This document shows, one piece after another, positions 43,257 through 52,746 of a stretch of DNA of 63,870 nucleotides. Each line of letters begins with the position of its first letter. The stretch's first letter is position 1. Under the pieces are notes generated by a model. It was not told the origin of the DNA. It made no database searches and was given only the letters and a program-made list of their open reading frames with translations. The position numbers were made by a program, and so were the translations under genes. This DNA is from Prevotella sp. tf2-5 (GTDB taxonomy: Bacteria; Bacteroidota; Bacteroidia; Bacteroidales; Bacteroidaceae), in assembly GCF_900115435.1 (NCBI RefSeq), contig NZ_FOWK01000011.1:1-63870 (forward strand). Reading direction: 5' to 3'.

Positions 43257-43288
43257 CAAAGATAGAAGAAATTCCAGTATGTTCCAAA
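43257..43288 (-). promoter_or_regulatory. Promoter of the AAA+ gene
   Basis: Minus-strand TTTG at 43285-43288, exact 20-bp spacer, TATCTTTG at 43257-43264. Nothing else recognisable lies between here and the aldA promoter at 43456. Confidence 0.75.
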
Positions 43289-43455
43289 TGTTTTCCCAAG
43301 ATTTTTTCGACTTTAACACTTTCCTATCTAAATAAATAAAATGATGTTCACAAGTAAAAGAGCAAAGTACCAAATAATATCTTGTTTTTTTTCTTTTGAG
43401 AGTTTACAAAGAATGGAAGAAAGGAGGTCGTTAATATTTTTTAAGGGCAATATGA

Positions 43456-43486
43456 ATTGGTTTTATAGGGAAAAGGTGTATCTTTG
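43456..43486 (+). promoter_or_regulatory. Promoter of aldA
   Basis: ATTG (43456-43459), 19-bp spacer, TATCTTTG (43479-43486); leader about 58 nt. Confidence 0.6.
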
Positions 43487-43550
43487 TAAAATATAAAGAG
43501 GAAGATAGAGCCAAAGTAAAACATCTACTAATAATCACTAAAACTACACA

Positions 43551-44993
43551 ATGATGAAAGACTTAAGAATGTACATTGACGGTCAGTTCTGCCAAAGCAG
43601 TAACGACCAGTGGATCGACGTGTTAAACCCCTCAACAGAGGAAGTCATCTCCCGTCAGCCTAACGGTACTATCGAGGATGTGAACCGTGCACTGGATGCG
43701 GCGCGTGCTGCCCAGAAAGGGTGGGCAAAGACTCCAGCCATCGAGCGTGCCGCCTGGCTTAAGAAACTAGCCAACGGCATCCGTGAGCGTCGTGAGGAGT
43801 TCATTGACATTATCATGCGTGAACAGGGAAAGACCATCACATGGGCTACCATCGAGGTTGACGTGACGGCAGAGTACTTTGACTATATGGCATCCTTCGC
43901 CCGTCATATCGAGGGGGAGATCATTCCCTCAGACCGTCCTAACGAGACGATCTTCCTCACCAAGAAACCCATAGGTGTCGTTGCCGGTATCCTCCCATGG
44001 AACTTCCCATTCTTCCTGATTGCCCGCAAGGCGGGTGCTGCCCTGATCGCCGGTTGTACCATCGTCATCAAACCCTCTCAGTTGACTCCGGAGAACTGTA
44101 CGGTTTTCGGTGAGGTCGTCGATAAGGTCGGACTGCCGAAGGGTGTCATTAATATCGTGACAGGCAAGGGTAGTGTCATTGGTAACGAGATGGCTGGCTC
44201 TCCTAAGATTGACATTGTCAGTGTGACGGGATCGGTGGGTGCTGGTGAGAGTATCATGGCTGCCGCTTCCAAGAATATCACGAAGGTCAGTCTTGAGCTG
44301 GGTGGCAAGGCTCCTGCTATTGTCTGTAAGGATGCTGACTTGGAGAAGGCTGCCCAGTGGATTGTAGACTCCCGTATCGGTAACAATGGACAGATCTGTA
44401 ACAACGCTGAGCGTGTATATGTCGACAAAGCCATCAAGAAGGAGTTCACTGATATCCTCGTCAAGAAGATGGAGGCTGTCAAGGTGGGTGATGTCTGCAA
44501 GGATCACACCGTAGACATGGGACCATTGGTAGAGGCTCGTGCCCTCGAGAGCGTCACCGAGAAGGTGGAACGTGCCATCAAACAGGGTGCCCGACTGCTT
44601 TGCGGCGGTCATCGGGTGGGGGACAAGGGCTACTTCTATGCTGCCACTGTCCTTGACAACTGTACCCAGGATATGGACATCATCCACGAGGAGACCTTCG
44701 GTCCCGTCATCCCGTTGGTGGAGTTCGACGGCATCGACCAGGCTATCCAGTGGGCTAACGACTGCGAATATGGTCTCGCATCCAGTGTCTTCACCAAGGA
44801 TATTGATACCGCCACCCGTGTGGCTCGTGAGCTGGAGTTCGGTGAGACGTATATCAACCGTGAGCACTTCGAGGCGATGCAGGGCTTCCACGCCGGCGTG
44901 AAGAAGAGTGGTATCGGCGGCGCTGACGGAAAGCATGGTATTGAGGAATACCTCGTGACCCATGTCACTTACCTCGACACCCATTACGAGTAA
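43551..44993 (+). CDS. aldA: Aldehyde dehydrogenase, lactaldehyde/glycolaldehyde type
   Basis: A 480-residue NAD-dependent dehydrogenase. Similarity to E. coli AldA is visible along its length: MYIDGQF...WIDVLNPSTEEVISR, GEIIPSDRPNETIFL, GILPWNFPFFLIARK, SVTGSVGAGESIMAAASKNI, the catalytic Cys283 in NNGQICNNAERVYV, and the end GETYINREHFEAMQGFHAG...GGADGKHGIEEYL. AldA oxidises L-lactaldehyde to lactate (fucose/rhamnose breakdown) and glycolaldehyde. No fucose or rhamnose genes are near. Single-gene unit with its own promoter and terminator. Confidence 0.9.
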   Translation: MMKDLRMYIDGQFCQSSNDQWIDVLNPSTEEVISRQPNGTIEDVNRALDAARAAQKGWAKTPAIERAAWLKKLANGIRERREEFIDIIMREQGKTITWATIEVDVTAEYFDYMASFARHIEGEIIPSDRPNETIFLTKKPIGVVAGILPWNFPFFLIARKAGAALIAGCTIVIKPSQLTPENCTVFGEVVDKVGLPKGVINIVTGKGSVIGNEMAGSPKIDIVSVTGSVGAGESIMAAASKNITKVSLELGGKAPAIVCKDADLEKAAQWIVDSRIGNNGQICNNAERVYVDKAIKKEFTDILVKKMEAVKVGDVCKDHTVDMGPLVEARALESVTEKVERAIKQGARLLCGGHRVGDKGYFYAATVLDNCTQDMDIIHEETFGPVIPLVEFDGIDQAIQWANDCEYGLASSVFTKDIDTATRVARELEFGETYINREHFEAMQGFHAGVKKSGIGGADGKHGIEEYLVTHVTYLDTHYE

Positions 44994-45032
44994 GATCAGA
45001 ACGAGTGACGCATAACGTCCTATAAAAGCAGA

Positions 45033-45062
45033 AATCCCAAACCTCGTGAGAGATTTGGGATT
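45033..45062. terminator. Terminator after aldA
   Basis: AATCCCAAA (45033-45041) pairs with TTTGGGATT (45054-45062), with CTC/GAG extending the inner stem after one mismatch. The flanking T-tract is modest. Confidence 0.7.
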
Positions 45063-45101
45063 CTGTGTTTGTTTGGAGTAAAAATTTTGTTCTCGTCGGT
45101 G

Positions 45102-45359
45102 TTATGCCTCAGGGATTACTGAAACAACACTCTTATCACGCTTTCCCTTGTGGAACTGAACGGTTCCGTCAACGAGTGCAAAGAGAGTGTCATCCTTACC
45201 TATACCAACATTGTTACCGGGGTTGTGCTTAGAGCCACGCTGGCGAACAATAATGTTGCCTGCAACAACCTTCTGGCCACCGAAAATCTTAATGCCAAGT
45301 CGCTGTGAAGCTGACTCGCGGCCGTTCTTAGAACTACCTACACCTTTTTTATGTGCCAT
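45102..45359 (-). CDS. rpmA: 50S ribosomal protein L27
   Basis: An 85-residue L27 with the typical [22 protein letters not shown] start, which already begins near the peptidyl transferase centre without a cleaved extension, and [19 protein letters not shown]. It follows rplU by 19 bp in the usual L21-L27 pair. Confidence 0.98.
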   Translation of the reverse strand: MAHKKGVGSSKNGRESASQRLGIKIFGGQKVVAGNIIVRQRGSKHNPGNNVGIGKDDTLFALVDGTVQFHKGKRDKSVVSVIPEA

Positions 45360-45378
45360 TTCTTGTTCCTCCTACGTT

Positions 45379-45696
45379 TTAAGCAATTACTGATTTAACT
45401 TCTACCTGTGTGTACTGCTGGCGATGTCCGTTCTTCTTGCGAGAGTCCTTACGACGCTTCATCTTGAAAACGATCACTTTCTCACCCTTAACGAGAGGGT
45501 TGATAACCTCACACACAACTTTTGCACCACTTACGGTGGGCGCACCTACCTGTACTGAACCATCATTGTCGACAAGCAGTACCTTGTCGAACTCAACAGT
45601 CTTACCGGCTTCCACATCCTTCATGTGGTTAACGAAGAGCTTCTTTCCTTGCTCTGCCTTGAACTGCTGACCGTTAATTTCTACAATTGCGTACAT
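45379..45696 (-). CDS. rplU: 50S ribosomal protein L21
   Basis: A 105-residue L21 from ATG 45696 ([19 protein letters not shown]), the conserved start; upstream codons in frame belong to the leader. [28 protein letters not shown] is the basic rRNA-binding end. Transcribed with rpmA from the promoters at 45785 and possibly 45925. Confidence 0.98.
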   Translation of the reverse strand: MYAIVEINGQQFKAEQGKKLFVNHMKDVEAGKTVEFDKVLLVDNDGSVQVGAPTVSGAKVVCEVINPLVKGEKVIVFKMKRRKDSRKKNGHRQQYTQVEVKSVIA

Positions 45697-45784
45697 TGTT
45701 TTGTTATTGTTTAAACGGGTTTTTCCGCATGGCGCATGGCATTGTGCCACGACTTAACTGAGCCACCACGGACTAAATCGGCTG

Positions 45785-45816
45785 CAAAATTACTAAAAAT
45801 ATCTGAATCCACCAAG
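45785..45816 (-). promoter_or_regulatory. Proximal rplU-rpmA promoter
   Basis: Minus-strand TAATTTTG (45785-45792) with CTTG (45813-45816) 20 bp upstream; leader about 80 nt. Confidence 0.6.
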
Positions 45817-45827
45817 AAAAAAGGTAG

Positions 45828-45863
45828 AAAAAACAAAGCGATGACCCTCACAGGCAATCGCTT
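45828..45863 (-). terminator. Intrinsic terminator upstream of rplU
   Basis: AAGCGAT (minus strand, 45863-45857) pairs with ATCGCTT (45842-45836) around a 14-nt loop, followed by TGTTTTTT. It lies between the two promoters. Confidence 0.6.
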
Positions 45864-45918
45864 CATATCTTCAATAGGTATTAGTCCTTTTAAGGTAAAA
45901 AGATTGTTTTCAGGATAA
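45828..45918 (-). ncRNA. Candidate short RNA (about 90 nt) ending at a terminator
   Basis: Promoter 45925-45955 and terminator 45828-45863 would define a 91-nt transcript containing a CCTTAAAAGG stem. It could be an independent small RNA or the attenuated leader of the rplU operon. Prediction only. Confidence 0.3.
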
Positions 45919-45924
45919 CTGCTG

Positions 45925-45955
45925 CAAAAGTACAACATTTTTTAATACTGACAAA
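45925..45955 (-). promoter_or_regulatory. Distal promoter upstream of rplU
   Basis: Minus-strand TTTG (45952-45955), 19-bp spacer, TACTTTTG (45925-45932). Confidence 0.6.
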
Positions 45956-46050
45956 ACTTTTTACCCATTATTTTTCGACAAATTGCTTGTGTACCCACAC
46001 AATTCAAATTATTTTAAGGAAAATTCGTAAAAAGAGTGTGCAAACGATTG

Positions 46051-47343
46051 TTATTCTTGTTTTTTCTCTTTCTTCTCTTTCTTTCCTTTCCTCCCTTGAC
46101 GACGGTTACCTCCATGCTTCTTGTTGCCAGAACCCTTACCACCTTGATGTCTGCCACCACGTCCTCGTGTTGTCTTACGAGGTGCCATGGGCTTGTATTC
46201 GGGAGCCTCTCCAAGACCTTCTGGTAATGGGTTCTTGAGGATATCCTTCTCCAAGAAGCGTTCTATATCGGAGAAATAGCGCATGTCATTATCCGAGACA
46301 AAGGTGATGGCGACACCGTCACGCTGTGCCCGTGCCGTGCGTCCGATACGATGCACATAATCCTCGGCATCACGAGGTACGTCATAGTTGATGACCATCA
46401 GGATATCATCGATGTCAATGCCGCGTGCCACAATATCTGTCGCTACTAAGACATCCACCATTCCTGCCTTGAAACGGTACATGACCTCGTCACGTTCCTG
46501 TTGGGAGAGATCGCTGTGCATCGCCGCACAGTTGATATGCATCCGTTGTAGTTCACGGGTGATTTCCTTAACCTTATCCTTCTTCCCAGAGAAGATAATG
46601 ACCCGTTGAAGTTCCCCTGTCTTAAACAGGTAACGGATGATGTGCAGTTTCTGTGGCTCATAACACAGGTATGCTGATTGTTGTATTTTCTCCGCAGGTT
46701 TGCTGACGGCGATCTTTACCTCCTTAGGATTATATAATAAGGTACGCGCGAGCTGCTGTATCTTCTCTGGCATCGTTGCCGAGAACATGATCGTCTGGTG
46801 ATCTTTCGGTAACAGCTTGGCAATTTGAAGGATATCATCAGAGAATCCCATGTCCAGCATGCGGTCTGCCTCGTCAAGAACGAAAAAGGAGAGGCGGGAG
46901 AGGTCAACATGTCCCATGCGGATATGGGAGAGCAATCGCCCAGGGGTAGCGATAATCACATCAGCCCCCATCTTCAGTCCACGCATCTCCTGGTCAAAAC
47001 GACTGCCGTCATTTCCTCCATAGACAGCTACGCTAGAGACACCTTCCAGGTAATAACCGAAGCCTTGCATTGCCTGGTCGATCTGTTGTGCCAGCTCACG
47101 GGTAGGTGCCATGATGATACAGTTGATAGCGTCTTTAGGGAATCCGCCATCGTCCAGCATGCTGATGATCGGCAACAGATAAGCTGCCGTTTTTCCTGTA
47201 CCCGTTTGTGCCACCCCGATTAAGTCATGTCCATCCAGGATCTCAGGAATACATTTCTCCTGAACAGGAGTCATCTCCTCAAAGCGCATGTCATAGAGTG
47301 CGTCAAGGATATTGTCATTCAGATATGTTTCTTCAAATTTCAT
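46051..47343 (-). CDS. DEAD-box RNA helicase
   Basis: A 430-residue RhlE/CsdA-like helicase: Q motif FEEMTPVQEKCIPEIL, motif I AQTGTGKTAAYL, DEAD in VLDEADRMLDMGFSDDI, SAT in MFSATMPEKIQ, HRIGRTAR motif VI. A 45-residue basic tail rich in Gly, Lys and Arg (RGRGGRHQGGKG...) should bind RNA. Likely role in ribosome assembly or RNA turnover. Last gene of the lon operon, abutting lptF/G. Confidence 0.93.
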   Translation of the reverse strand: MKFEETYLNDNILDALYDMRFEEMTPVQEKCIPEILDGHDLIGVAQTGTGKTAAYLLPIISMLDDGGFPKDAINCIIMAPTRELAQQIDQAMQGFGYYLEGVSSVAVYGGNDGSRFDQEMRGLKMGADVIIATPGRLLSHIRMGHVDLSRLSFFVLDEADRMLDMGFSDDILQIAKLLPKDHQTIMFSATMPEKIQQLARTLLYNPKEVKIAVSKPAEKIQQSAYLCYEPQKLHIIRYLFKTGELQRVIIFSGKKDKVKEITRELQRMHINCAAMHSDLSQQERDEVMYRFKAGMVDVLVATDIVARGIDIDDILMVINYDVPRDAEDYVHRIGRTARAQRDGVAITFVSDNDMRYFSDIERFLEKDILKNPLPEGLGEAPEYKPMAPRKTTRGRGGRHQGGKGSGNKKHGGNRRQGRKGKKEKKEKKQE

Positions 47344-48534
47344 TTAGTTCGGTGCTTGTCTGTAACAGAAATAGGCGATGATGGCATATAGTATGTTCGG
47401 GACCCATGCGGCAAGCATCGGTGGCGTATCAGCATTGATGGCAAAGGTCGCACTGATTGTCTGTAAGAGAATATAGGAAAAAGAGAGGGCGAGACCTATA
47501 CCTAAGTACATACCCATACCGCCTTTCCTCTTCCGGGAAGAGAGTGATACTCCAATGATCGTAAGGATGAATGAGGCAAAAGAGGTGGCTATTCGTTTGT
47601 GGTATTCCACTTCATACTGCACGACATTACTCGATCCGCGTTCCTGTTGTTTGGAGATATACCGCTTCAACTCTGGTGAGGTAAAAGTCTCTTGCTGTCC
47701 TTTAGAGAAGATCAGGTCCATTGGCTCCATCTGGATGAGTGTGTCTATCTCCGACCCACTTGTTATCTTCTCACGCATACCCTTCATCTCACGGATCTTG
47801 TAGTTACGTGCTTTCCAGTGATAACGGGAGTCACTGATGGTGTCATACTGGATAATACTGGAGGTCATATGGCTCACCAGTTTCTTCTTGTCAAACTTAT
47901 AGAGCGAGAAGCCATAACCCGTTTTGCGGATGTCGTCATATTGAGAGATATAAGCGACAGTACCGCGGTCGACCATTAACTGGATATTGGTAGCGGTCGT
48001 GTTCTTGGTGTTATTCTTATACAGAGACTCAAAGTCGTGTCTGACGACTGTCCCTTTAGGAATCACATAAGCTCCCAGGTAATAGTTCAGAACGGCGATC
48101 AGTGCCGCCGAGAACAAATACGGGCGTAACAGTCTCTTGAAACTCATGCCACAAGCTAGCATGGCGATGATCTCAGAGTTACCAGCCAGCTTGGAAGTAA
48201 AGAAGATGACCGCGATAAAAACAAAAAGAGGTGAGAACAGGTTGGCGAAATAAGGTACGAAATTCATGTAATAGTCAAACACGATAGCACGCAAAGGAGC
48301 GTGATAAGTCGTGAATTTCGCCAGGTTCTCGTTGACGTCAAACACAATGGAAATGGAGATAATCAGGATAATGGAGTAGATATAGGTACCTATGAACTTC
48401 TTGATGATATACCAGTCCATTCGCTTGATATACTGGAATGGATTGTATTTCTTCAAAGGCTCAAGGCGGTCCCATGGTAATTGTTTCCACAACAACCTCA
48501 GTCTCCGTATGATATTATTCCATTTCTCTTTCAT
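47344..48534 (-). CDS. LptF/LptG family lipopolysaccharide export permease
   Basis: A 396-residue protein of the YjgP/YjgQ family. Six membrane helices are expected, with three at the start (DWYIIKKFIGTYIYSIILIISISIV begins the first) and three at the end (GMYLGIGLALSFSYILL, MLAAWVPNILYAIIAYF), around a periplasmic beta-jellyroll. With LptB it extracts lipopolysaccharide from the inner membrane. Which of LptF or LptG it is cannot be decided here. Confidence 0.88.
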   Translation of the reverse strand: MKEKWNNIIRRLRLLWKQLPWDRLEPLKKYNPFQYIKRMDWYIIKKFIGTYIYSIILIISISIVFDVNENLAKFTTYHAPLRAIVFDYYMNFVPYFANLFSPLFVFIAVIFFTSKLAGNSEIIAMLACGMSFKRLLRPYLFSAALIAVLNYYLGAYVIPKGTVVRHDFESLYKNNTKNTTATNIQLMVDRGTVAYISQYDDIRKTGYGFSLYKFDKKKLVSHMTSSIIQYDTISDSRYHWKARNYKIREMKGMREKITSGSEIDTLIQMEPMDLIFSKGQQETFTSPELKRYISKQQERGSSNVVQYEVEYHKRIATSFASFILTIIGVSLSSRKRKGGMGMYLGIGLALSFSYILLQTISATFAINADTPPMLAAWVPNILYAIIAYFCYRQAPN

Positions 48535-48535
48535 T

Positions 48536-49663
48536 TTATATTCTGCGTCCTAAATCATCAATTACCGAGCGCTTCCATGATACGAAATCACCTTGTTCTA
48601 TATGCTGGCGGGCATCAGTCACCAGTCGCAGATAGAATGCAAGGTTATGAATAGAGGCTATTTGCATGGCAAGGAGTTCCTGTGCCTTAAACAAATGGTG
48701 CAGATACGCTTTTGAGTGGATGCGGTCGATATCGCAACCGTCAGGGTCGATAGGAGAGAAATCATCCTCCCATTTCTGATTGCGCATGTTCATGGTTCCC
48801 TGGTAGGTGAATAACATGGCGTTACGACCATTGCGGGTCGGCATCACACAGTCGAACATATCCACGCCACGCTCGATGGCCTCAAGGATGTTTTGCGGAG
48901 TACCGACTCCCATCAGGTAACGAGGTTTGTCTTTGGGTAATATCTCATTGACGACCTCTATCATCTCATACATCACCTCCGTAGGCTCACCGACGGCAAG
49001 ACCGCCAATGGCATTGCCGTCGGCACCCTTGTCTGCGACATACTTCGCAGCTTCCTGACGTAAGTCTTTATAGGTACATCCCTGTACGATAGGGAAGAGA
49101 CTCTGCTGATAGCCATATAACGGTTCCGTCTCGTTAAACCGTTTGATGCAACGGTCCAGCCAGCGTTGTGTCAGTCCTAATGAGTTCTTGGCATACTGAT
49201 AGTCACTTTGTCCGGGAGGACACTCATCCAGTGCCATCATGATATCCGCACCGATGATACGCTCAGTGTCCATCACATTCTCGGGAGTAAAGATATGTTT
49301 CGACCCGTCAATATGACTCCGGAACTCACAGCCCTCCTCTCGCAGTTTGCGAATACCCGTCAGAGAGAAGACCTGAAAGCCCCCCGAGTCTGTAAGGATA
49401 GGACGGTCCCATGTGTTAAACTGATGTAGTCCACCGGCTTTCCGCAGGATACTCAACCCTGGACGGAGGTAGAGATGATAGGTGTTCCCAAGTATGATCT
49501 GTGCCTTCACCTGCTCCCGGAGCTCAGAGAAATGAACCCCTTTAACACTACCGACAGTACCTACGGGCATGAAGATGGGGGTCTTGATCTGCCCATGGTC
49601 AGTAGTGATGAGACCTGTACGTGCCTCACTCGCAGAATCGGTATGTTGCAGTTCAAAAGTCAT
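48536..49663 (-). CDS. tgt: tRNA-guanine transglycosylase
   Basis: A 375-residue barrel enzyme inserting queuosine precursor at the tRNA wobble position. Seen: LGNTYHLYLRPG, catalytic Asp in ILTDSGGFQVFSL, GGLAVGEP, second catalytic Asp in VDMFDCVMPTRNGRNA. At the usual zinc site (CxCxxC ... H) this protein has DGCDIDRIHSKAYLHHL, leaving one Cys and the His, so a normal zinc site is not possible. The ATG overlaps lon by 4 nt. Confidence 0.95.
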   Translation of the reverse strand: MTFELQHTDSASEARTGLITTDHGQIKTPIFMPVGTVGSVKGVHFSELREQVKAQIILGNTYHLYLRPGLSILRKAGGLHQFNTWDRPILTDSGGFQVFSLTGIRKLREEGCEFRSHIDGSKHIFTPENVMDTERIIGADIMMALDECPPGQSDYQYAKNSLGLTQRWLDRCIKRFNETEPLYGYQQSLFPIVQGCTYKDLRQEAAKYVADKGADGNAIGGLAVGEPTEVMYEMIEVVNEILPKDKPRYLMGVGTPQNILEAIERGVDMFDCVMPTRNGRNAMLFTYQGTMNMRNQKWEDDFSPIDPDGCDIDRIHSKAYLHHLFKAQELLAMQIASIHNLAFYLRLVTDARQHIEQGDFVSWKRSVIDDLGRRI

Positions 49664-52125
49664 TTTTCCTTCTTCTCCTCTTCTATCTCAAACTTGAGGG
49701 GATTGTCCACAATGGTGTCTGTCAGGGCAAAATCCCATACGTCCTGCACATTCTCCACATAGTGGAAATTAACACCTTTGAGGTAGATCTCAGGAATCTC
49801 TTCTATGTCCTTCTGGTTGTCACGGCACATCACGATATCCGTTATACCGGCGCGTTTCGCCGCCAGTATCTTCTCTTTGATGCCACCAACAGGAAGAACT
49901 TTTCCACGAAGTGTGATCTCACCAGTCATCGCGGTATTCTTGCGAACCTTCCGCTGGGTAAGCGCGGAGGCGATAGAAGTGGCGATGGTAATACCAGCAG
50001 AAGGACCGTCTTTGGGAGTGGCACCCTCGGGAACGTGGATATGGATGTTCCAGTTATCGAAAATACGATAGTCAATCTTCAGCTTGTCGGCATGTGCCTT
50101 TACATACTCCAAGGCAAGGATGGCACTCTCCTTCATGACATCTCCTAAATTTCCTGTCAGCGTGAGTTTGGAACCTTTGCCCTTTGACAATGATGTCTCA
50201 ATGAAGAGTATCTCACCCCCAACGCTGGTCCAGGCGAGTCCGGTGACAACACCTGCGTAATTATTTCCCTGATAGATATCACGATAGAAAGGTGGCTTGC
50301 CTAATAAACCCTCTAACTCCGTAGGGGTAATCTTCAGGAAAGGCAAGTTCCCGTCTTTCGCTTTTTGGAACGCCATCTTACGAAGCGCCTTGTTGATTTG
50401 TTTCTCCAACTGACGGACACCACTTTCACGGGTATATTGCTCGATAATCTTCTCAATGGCAGCCTTGGTGAATGTCAGACCTTTGTCCGTTAAACCAGTA
50501 TTCTCCTTCTCTTTGGGAATCAGGTGACGCTTGGCAATCTCATATTTCTCCTCGGTGATATAGCCGCTGACCTCAATAATCTCCATACGGTCGAGTAGGG
50601 GTTTGGGAATGGTTCCGAGATTGTTTGCAGTAGCGATAAACAACACTTTCGACAAGTCATAGTCAACATCGAGATAGTTATCATGAAACGCATTGTTCTG
50701 CTCAGGGTCCAACACCTCCAGCATGGCAGAGGCAGGGTCTCCATTATGTGTCATCTGTGTCACCTTATCTATCTCGTCGAGAATGAAGACGGGATTGCTG
50801 GAACCGGCTTTCTGGATATTCTTGATGATACGTCCGGGCATCGCTCCGATATAGGTACGACGGTGTCCGCGGATCTCAGCCTCATCATGCAGACCACCCA
50901 AGGACACACGTACATATTTGCGATTCAAAGCATCTGCGATAGACTTGCCCAGACTTGTCTTACCGACACCCGGAGGACCATAGAGACAAAGGATGGGAGA
51001 TTTCAAGTCACCACGCAAAGAAAGGACAGCGATATACTCAAGGATACGTTCCTTTACTTTTTCCATGCCATAATGGTCACGGTCCAGTATCTTCTGTGCA
51101 CGGTCTAGGCGAAGGTCATCCTCTGTGCATTCGTTCCAAGGCAGTGACACCAGTGTCTGCAAGTAGGTCAGTTGAATGTTAAAGTCAGGACTCTGAGGAT
51201 TCAGTTGGTCGAGTTTGTCCACTTCCCGGTAGAAGATACGCTCAACCTCCTCACTCCACTTTTTGTTCTTTGCCTTCTCCAACAGCTCTTTCTTCTCTGG
51301 AGAACTCTCATTCCCCATCTCTGCCTGCAGGTTCTTAATCTGCTGCTGTAAGAAATAGTTACGCTGTTGCTCATCGATGTCGTCACGTGTCTTGTTGCGG
51401 ATATCGAGTTTTAATGTCTGTAACTCAATCTCACGGTTAACGATCTTCATGGTGTTGAAAAGACGTTCCTTGATAGAGGACATCATCAACAGTCTGATCT
51501 TCTCTTTGACGGAGAAAGGCAGGTTAGAGCAGATGAAATTGAGTGTCAGGATGTTATTGGTCACATTTTTTATCGCAAATGACGCCTCCTCTGGGATATC
51601 ATCACTCAATTTGATATACTCTGTGGTCTGATTACGCAAATCCTCAATGGCAGTGTTGAACTCTGTGTCATGACGGTCGGGCTCTATCTCCGGAGCCATC
51701 TCCACATGTCCCACCAGGTAGGGCTTGTATTTCTGTAGCTCTAACAGTTTTATACGTCCAAGTCCTTGAATAATGGCAGTGATGTTACCATTTGGTAATG
51801 TCAGCAGCTTAAGAACTTTCGCATAGACGCCCATATCATAGAGATCCGCGCGGATAGGCTGTTCTGTCTCCGGGTCACGTTGACAGAAAATACCAATCAG
51901 CATGTCGTTCTTTTCTGCCAAACGTACTATTTTCATGCTGGAGTCTCTTCCTATGAGGACAGGAGTGACAACACCAGGGAAAAGCACGATGTTCCGCACT
52001 GCGAGTATGGGGAGCGAGTCTGGAATTTCGACTTGGTTAAGATCGCTATAATCACCTTCCACATCGGCAATCATAGAGAACGCTCTGTTCTTATTATCCA
52101 TATACATTGTAATTGTTTCTTCCAT
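49660..52125 (-). CDS. lon: ATP-dependent protease Lon
   Basis: An 821-residue protease. I chose ATG 52125 ([13 protein letters not shown]) because the promoter -7 box lies at 52135-52142, upstream of it; starts further out would be untranscribed. LON substrate domain from about residue 45 ([21 protein letters not shown]), Walker [17 protein letters not shown], Walker [11 protein letters not shown], catalytic Ser in [13 protein letters not shown] and catalytic Lys in [16 protein letters not shown]. Degrades misfolded and regulatory proteins. First gene of an operon with tgt, lptF/G and a DEAD-box helicase. Confidence 0.97.
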   Translation of the reverse strand: MEETITMYMDNKNRAFSMIADVEGDYSDLNQVEIPDSLPILAVRNIVLFPGVVTPVLIGRDSSMKIVRLAEKNDMLIGIFCQRDPETEQPIRADLYDMGVYAKVLKLLTLPNGNITAIIQGLGRIKLLELQKYKPYLVGHVEMAPEIEPDRHDTEFNTAIEDLRNQTTEYIKLSDDIPEEASFAIKNVTNNILTLNFICSNLPFSVKEKIRLLMMSSIKERLFNTMKIVNREIELQTLKLDIRNKTRDDIDEQQRNYFLQQQIKNLQAEMGNESSPEKKELLEKAKNKKWSEEVERIFYREVDKLDQLNPQSPDFNIQLTYLQTLVSLPWNECTEDDLRLDRAQKILDRDHYGMEKVKERILEYIAVLSLRGDLKSPILCLYGPPGVGKTSLGKSIADALNRKYVRVSLGGLHDEAEIRGHRRTYIGAMPGRIIKNIQKAGSSNPVFILDEIDKVTQMTHNGDPASAMLEVLDPEQNNAFHDNYLDVDYDLSKVLFIATANNLGTIPKPLLDRMEIIEVSGYITEEKYEIAKRHLIPKEKENTGLTDKGLTFTKAAIEKIIEQYTRESGVRQLEKQINKALRKMAFQKAKDGNLPFLKITPTELEGLLGKPPFYRDIYQGNNYAGVVTGLAWTSVGGEILFIETSLSKGKGSKLTLTGNLGDVMKESAILALEYVKAHADKLKIDYRIFDNWNIHIHVPEGATPKDGPSAGITIATSIASALTQRKVRKNTAMTGEITLRGKVLPVGGIKEKILAAKRAGITDIVMCRDNQKDIEEIPEIYLKGVNFHYVENVQDVWDFALTDTIVDNPLKFEIEEEKKEK

Positions 52126-52134
52126 AATAGAGTG

Positions 52135-52165
52135 CAAAGGTACGAATAATTTGTTAGACATCAAA
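52135..52165 (-). promoter_or_regulatory. lon promoter
   Basis: Minus-strand TTTG (52162-52165), 19-bp spacer, TACCTTTG (52135-52142). The box ends 9 bp before the ATG at 52125, so the mRNA should begin within a few bases of the start codon. Confidence 0.75.
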
Positions 52166-52206
52166 ATTTACGTCCCTATTTTGATGTCATTTTTGTCATG
52201 TGACTC

Positions 52207-52746
52207 CTATTCGGATGGATTCGTACGAAGGATGATGCTGGTAGCGCCTATTGTAAACAAGGTGCCATTCTCAATGCGTCGACGCTCACGTGGCTTTAAC
52301 TCAATGTTGTCAACAAAGGTACCTGTGTTGCTGTTGTTGTCGGAAAGAGTATAGCATAACTCCCCATGTTTGTCACGACTCACATTAATCGTACAGTGAT
52401 TGAGGTCCACACTGGGGTCAACGGTCTCAAAGGGTGTGTTGACGGGATTACCTTTCTGGTATTTGCCAATGACATTATCACCCATACGTAGGGCTAGCTC
52501 TTGCTTATAATGAAAGACATTCTCTATGACAACGATACTGCCACATTCTGTTTCCAAGTTCGAGAACTGATTATTTGCCAGCTCATTTTCTTTATTCTGT
52601 GTCTCTCTCAATTTGGATACACCTATTCGTATACCAAACTGTTTGCCACATTCATTACATTGGAAAACCAAAGACTGACCAGGTTCGTATTTCGTCTCGT
52701 CGAATGTTATATAAGTGTCACATTTTGGGCATCTTACGCGCTTCAT
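52207..52746 (-). CDS. FHA-domain protein with N-terminal zinc finger
   Basis: A 179-residue protein. The first 45 residues form an MJ0042-type zinc finger (VRCPKCDTYITF...VFQCNECGKQFGI). The C-terminal 100 residues are an FHA domain (VIGKYQKGN, LNHCTINVSRDKHGELCYTLSDNNSNTGTFVDN), which binds phosphothreonine peptides. It is translated from within the end of the HU-SPOR gene (4-nt overlap). Partner unknown; no Ser/Thr kinase is in the window. Confidence 0.85.
   Translation of the reverse strand: MKRVRCPKCDTYITFDETKYEPGQSLVFQCNECGKQFGIRIGVSKLRETQNKENELANNQFSNLETECGSIVVIENVFHYKQELALRMGDNVIGKYQKGNPVNTPFETVDPSVDLNHCTINVSRDKHGELCYTLSDNNSNTGTFVDNIELKPRERRRIENGTLFTIGATSIILRTNPSE

Larger units (their letters stand above)
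45697..46050 (-). other. Gene-free regulatory interval upstream of rplU
   Basis: This 354-bp interval between the DEAD-box gene and rplU holds no convincing gene. On the minus strand it contains a distal promoter (45925-45955), a hairpin with T-tract (45828-45863) and a proximal promoter (45785-45816). Close to rplU there is a short GGCACAATGCC-type stem (about 45740-45753). Confidence 0.6.

Noticed and set aside
43929..44984. 351-codon open frame opposite aldA on the minus strand
   Set aside because: It lies fully within a highly conserved gene, has no promoter and no recognisable motifs; the length comes from the codon bias of aldA.
45711..45866. Small hydrophobic ORF (MKRLPVRVIALFF...) upstream of rplU
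   Set aside because: Its start lies within the terminator hairpin and its hydrophobic part comes from the T-tract, so it is probably not coding.
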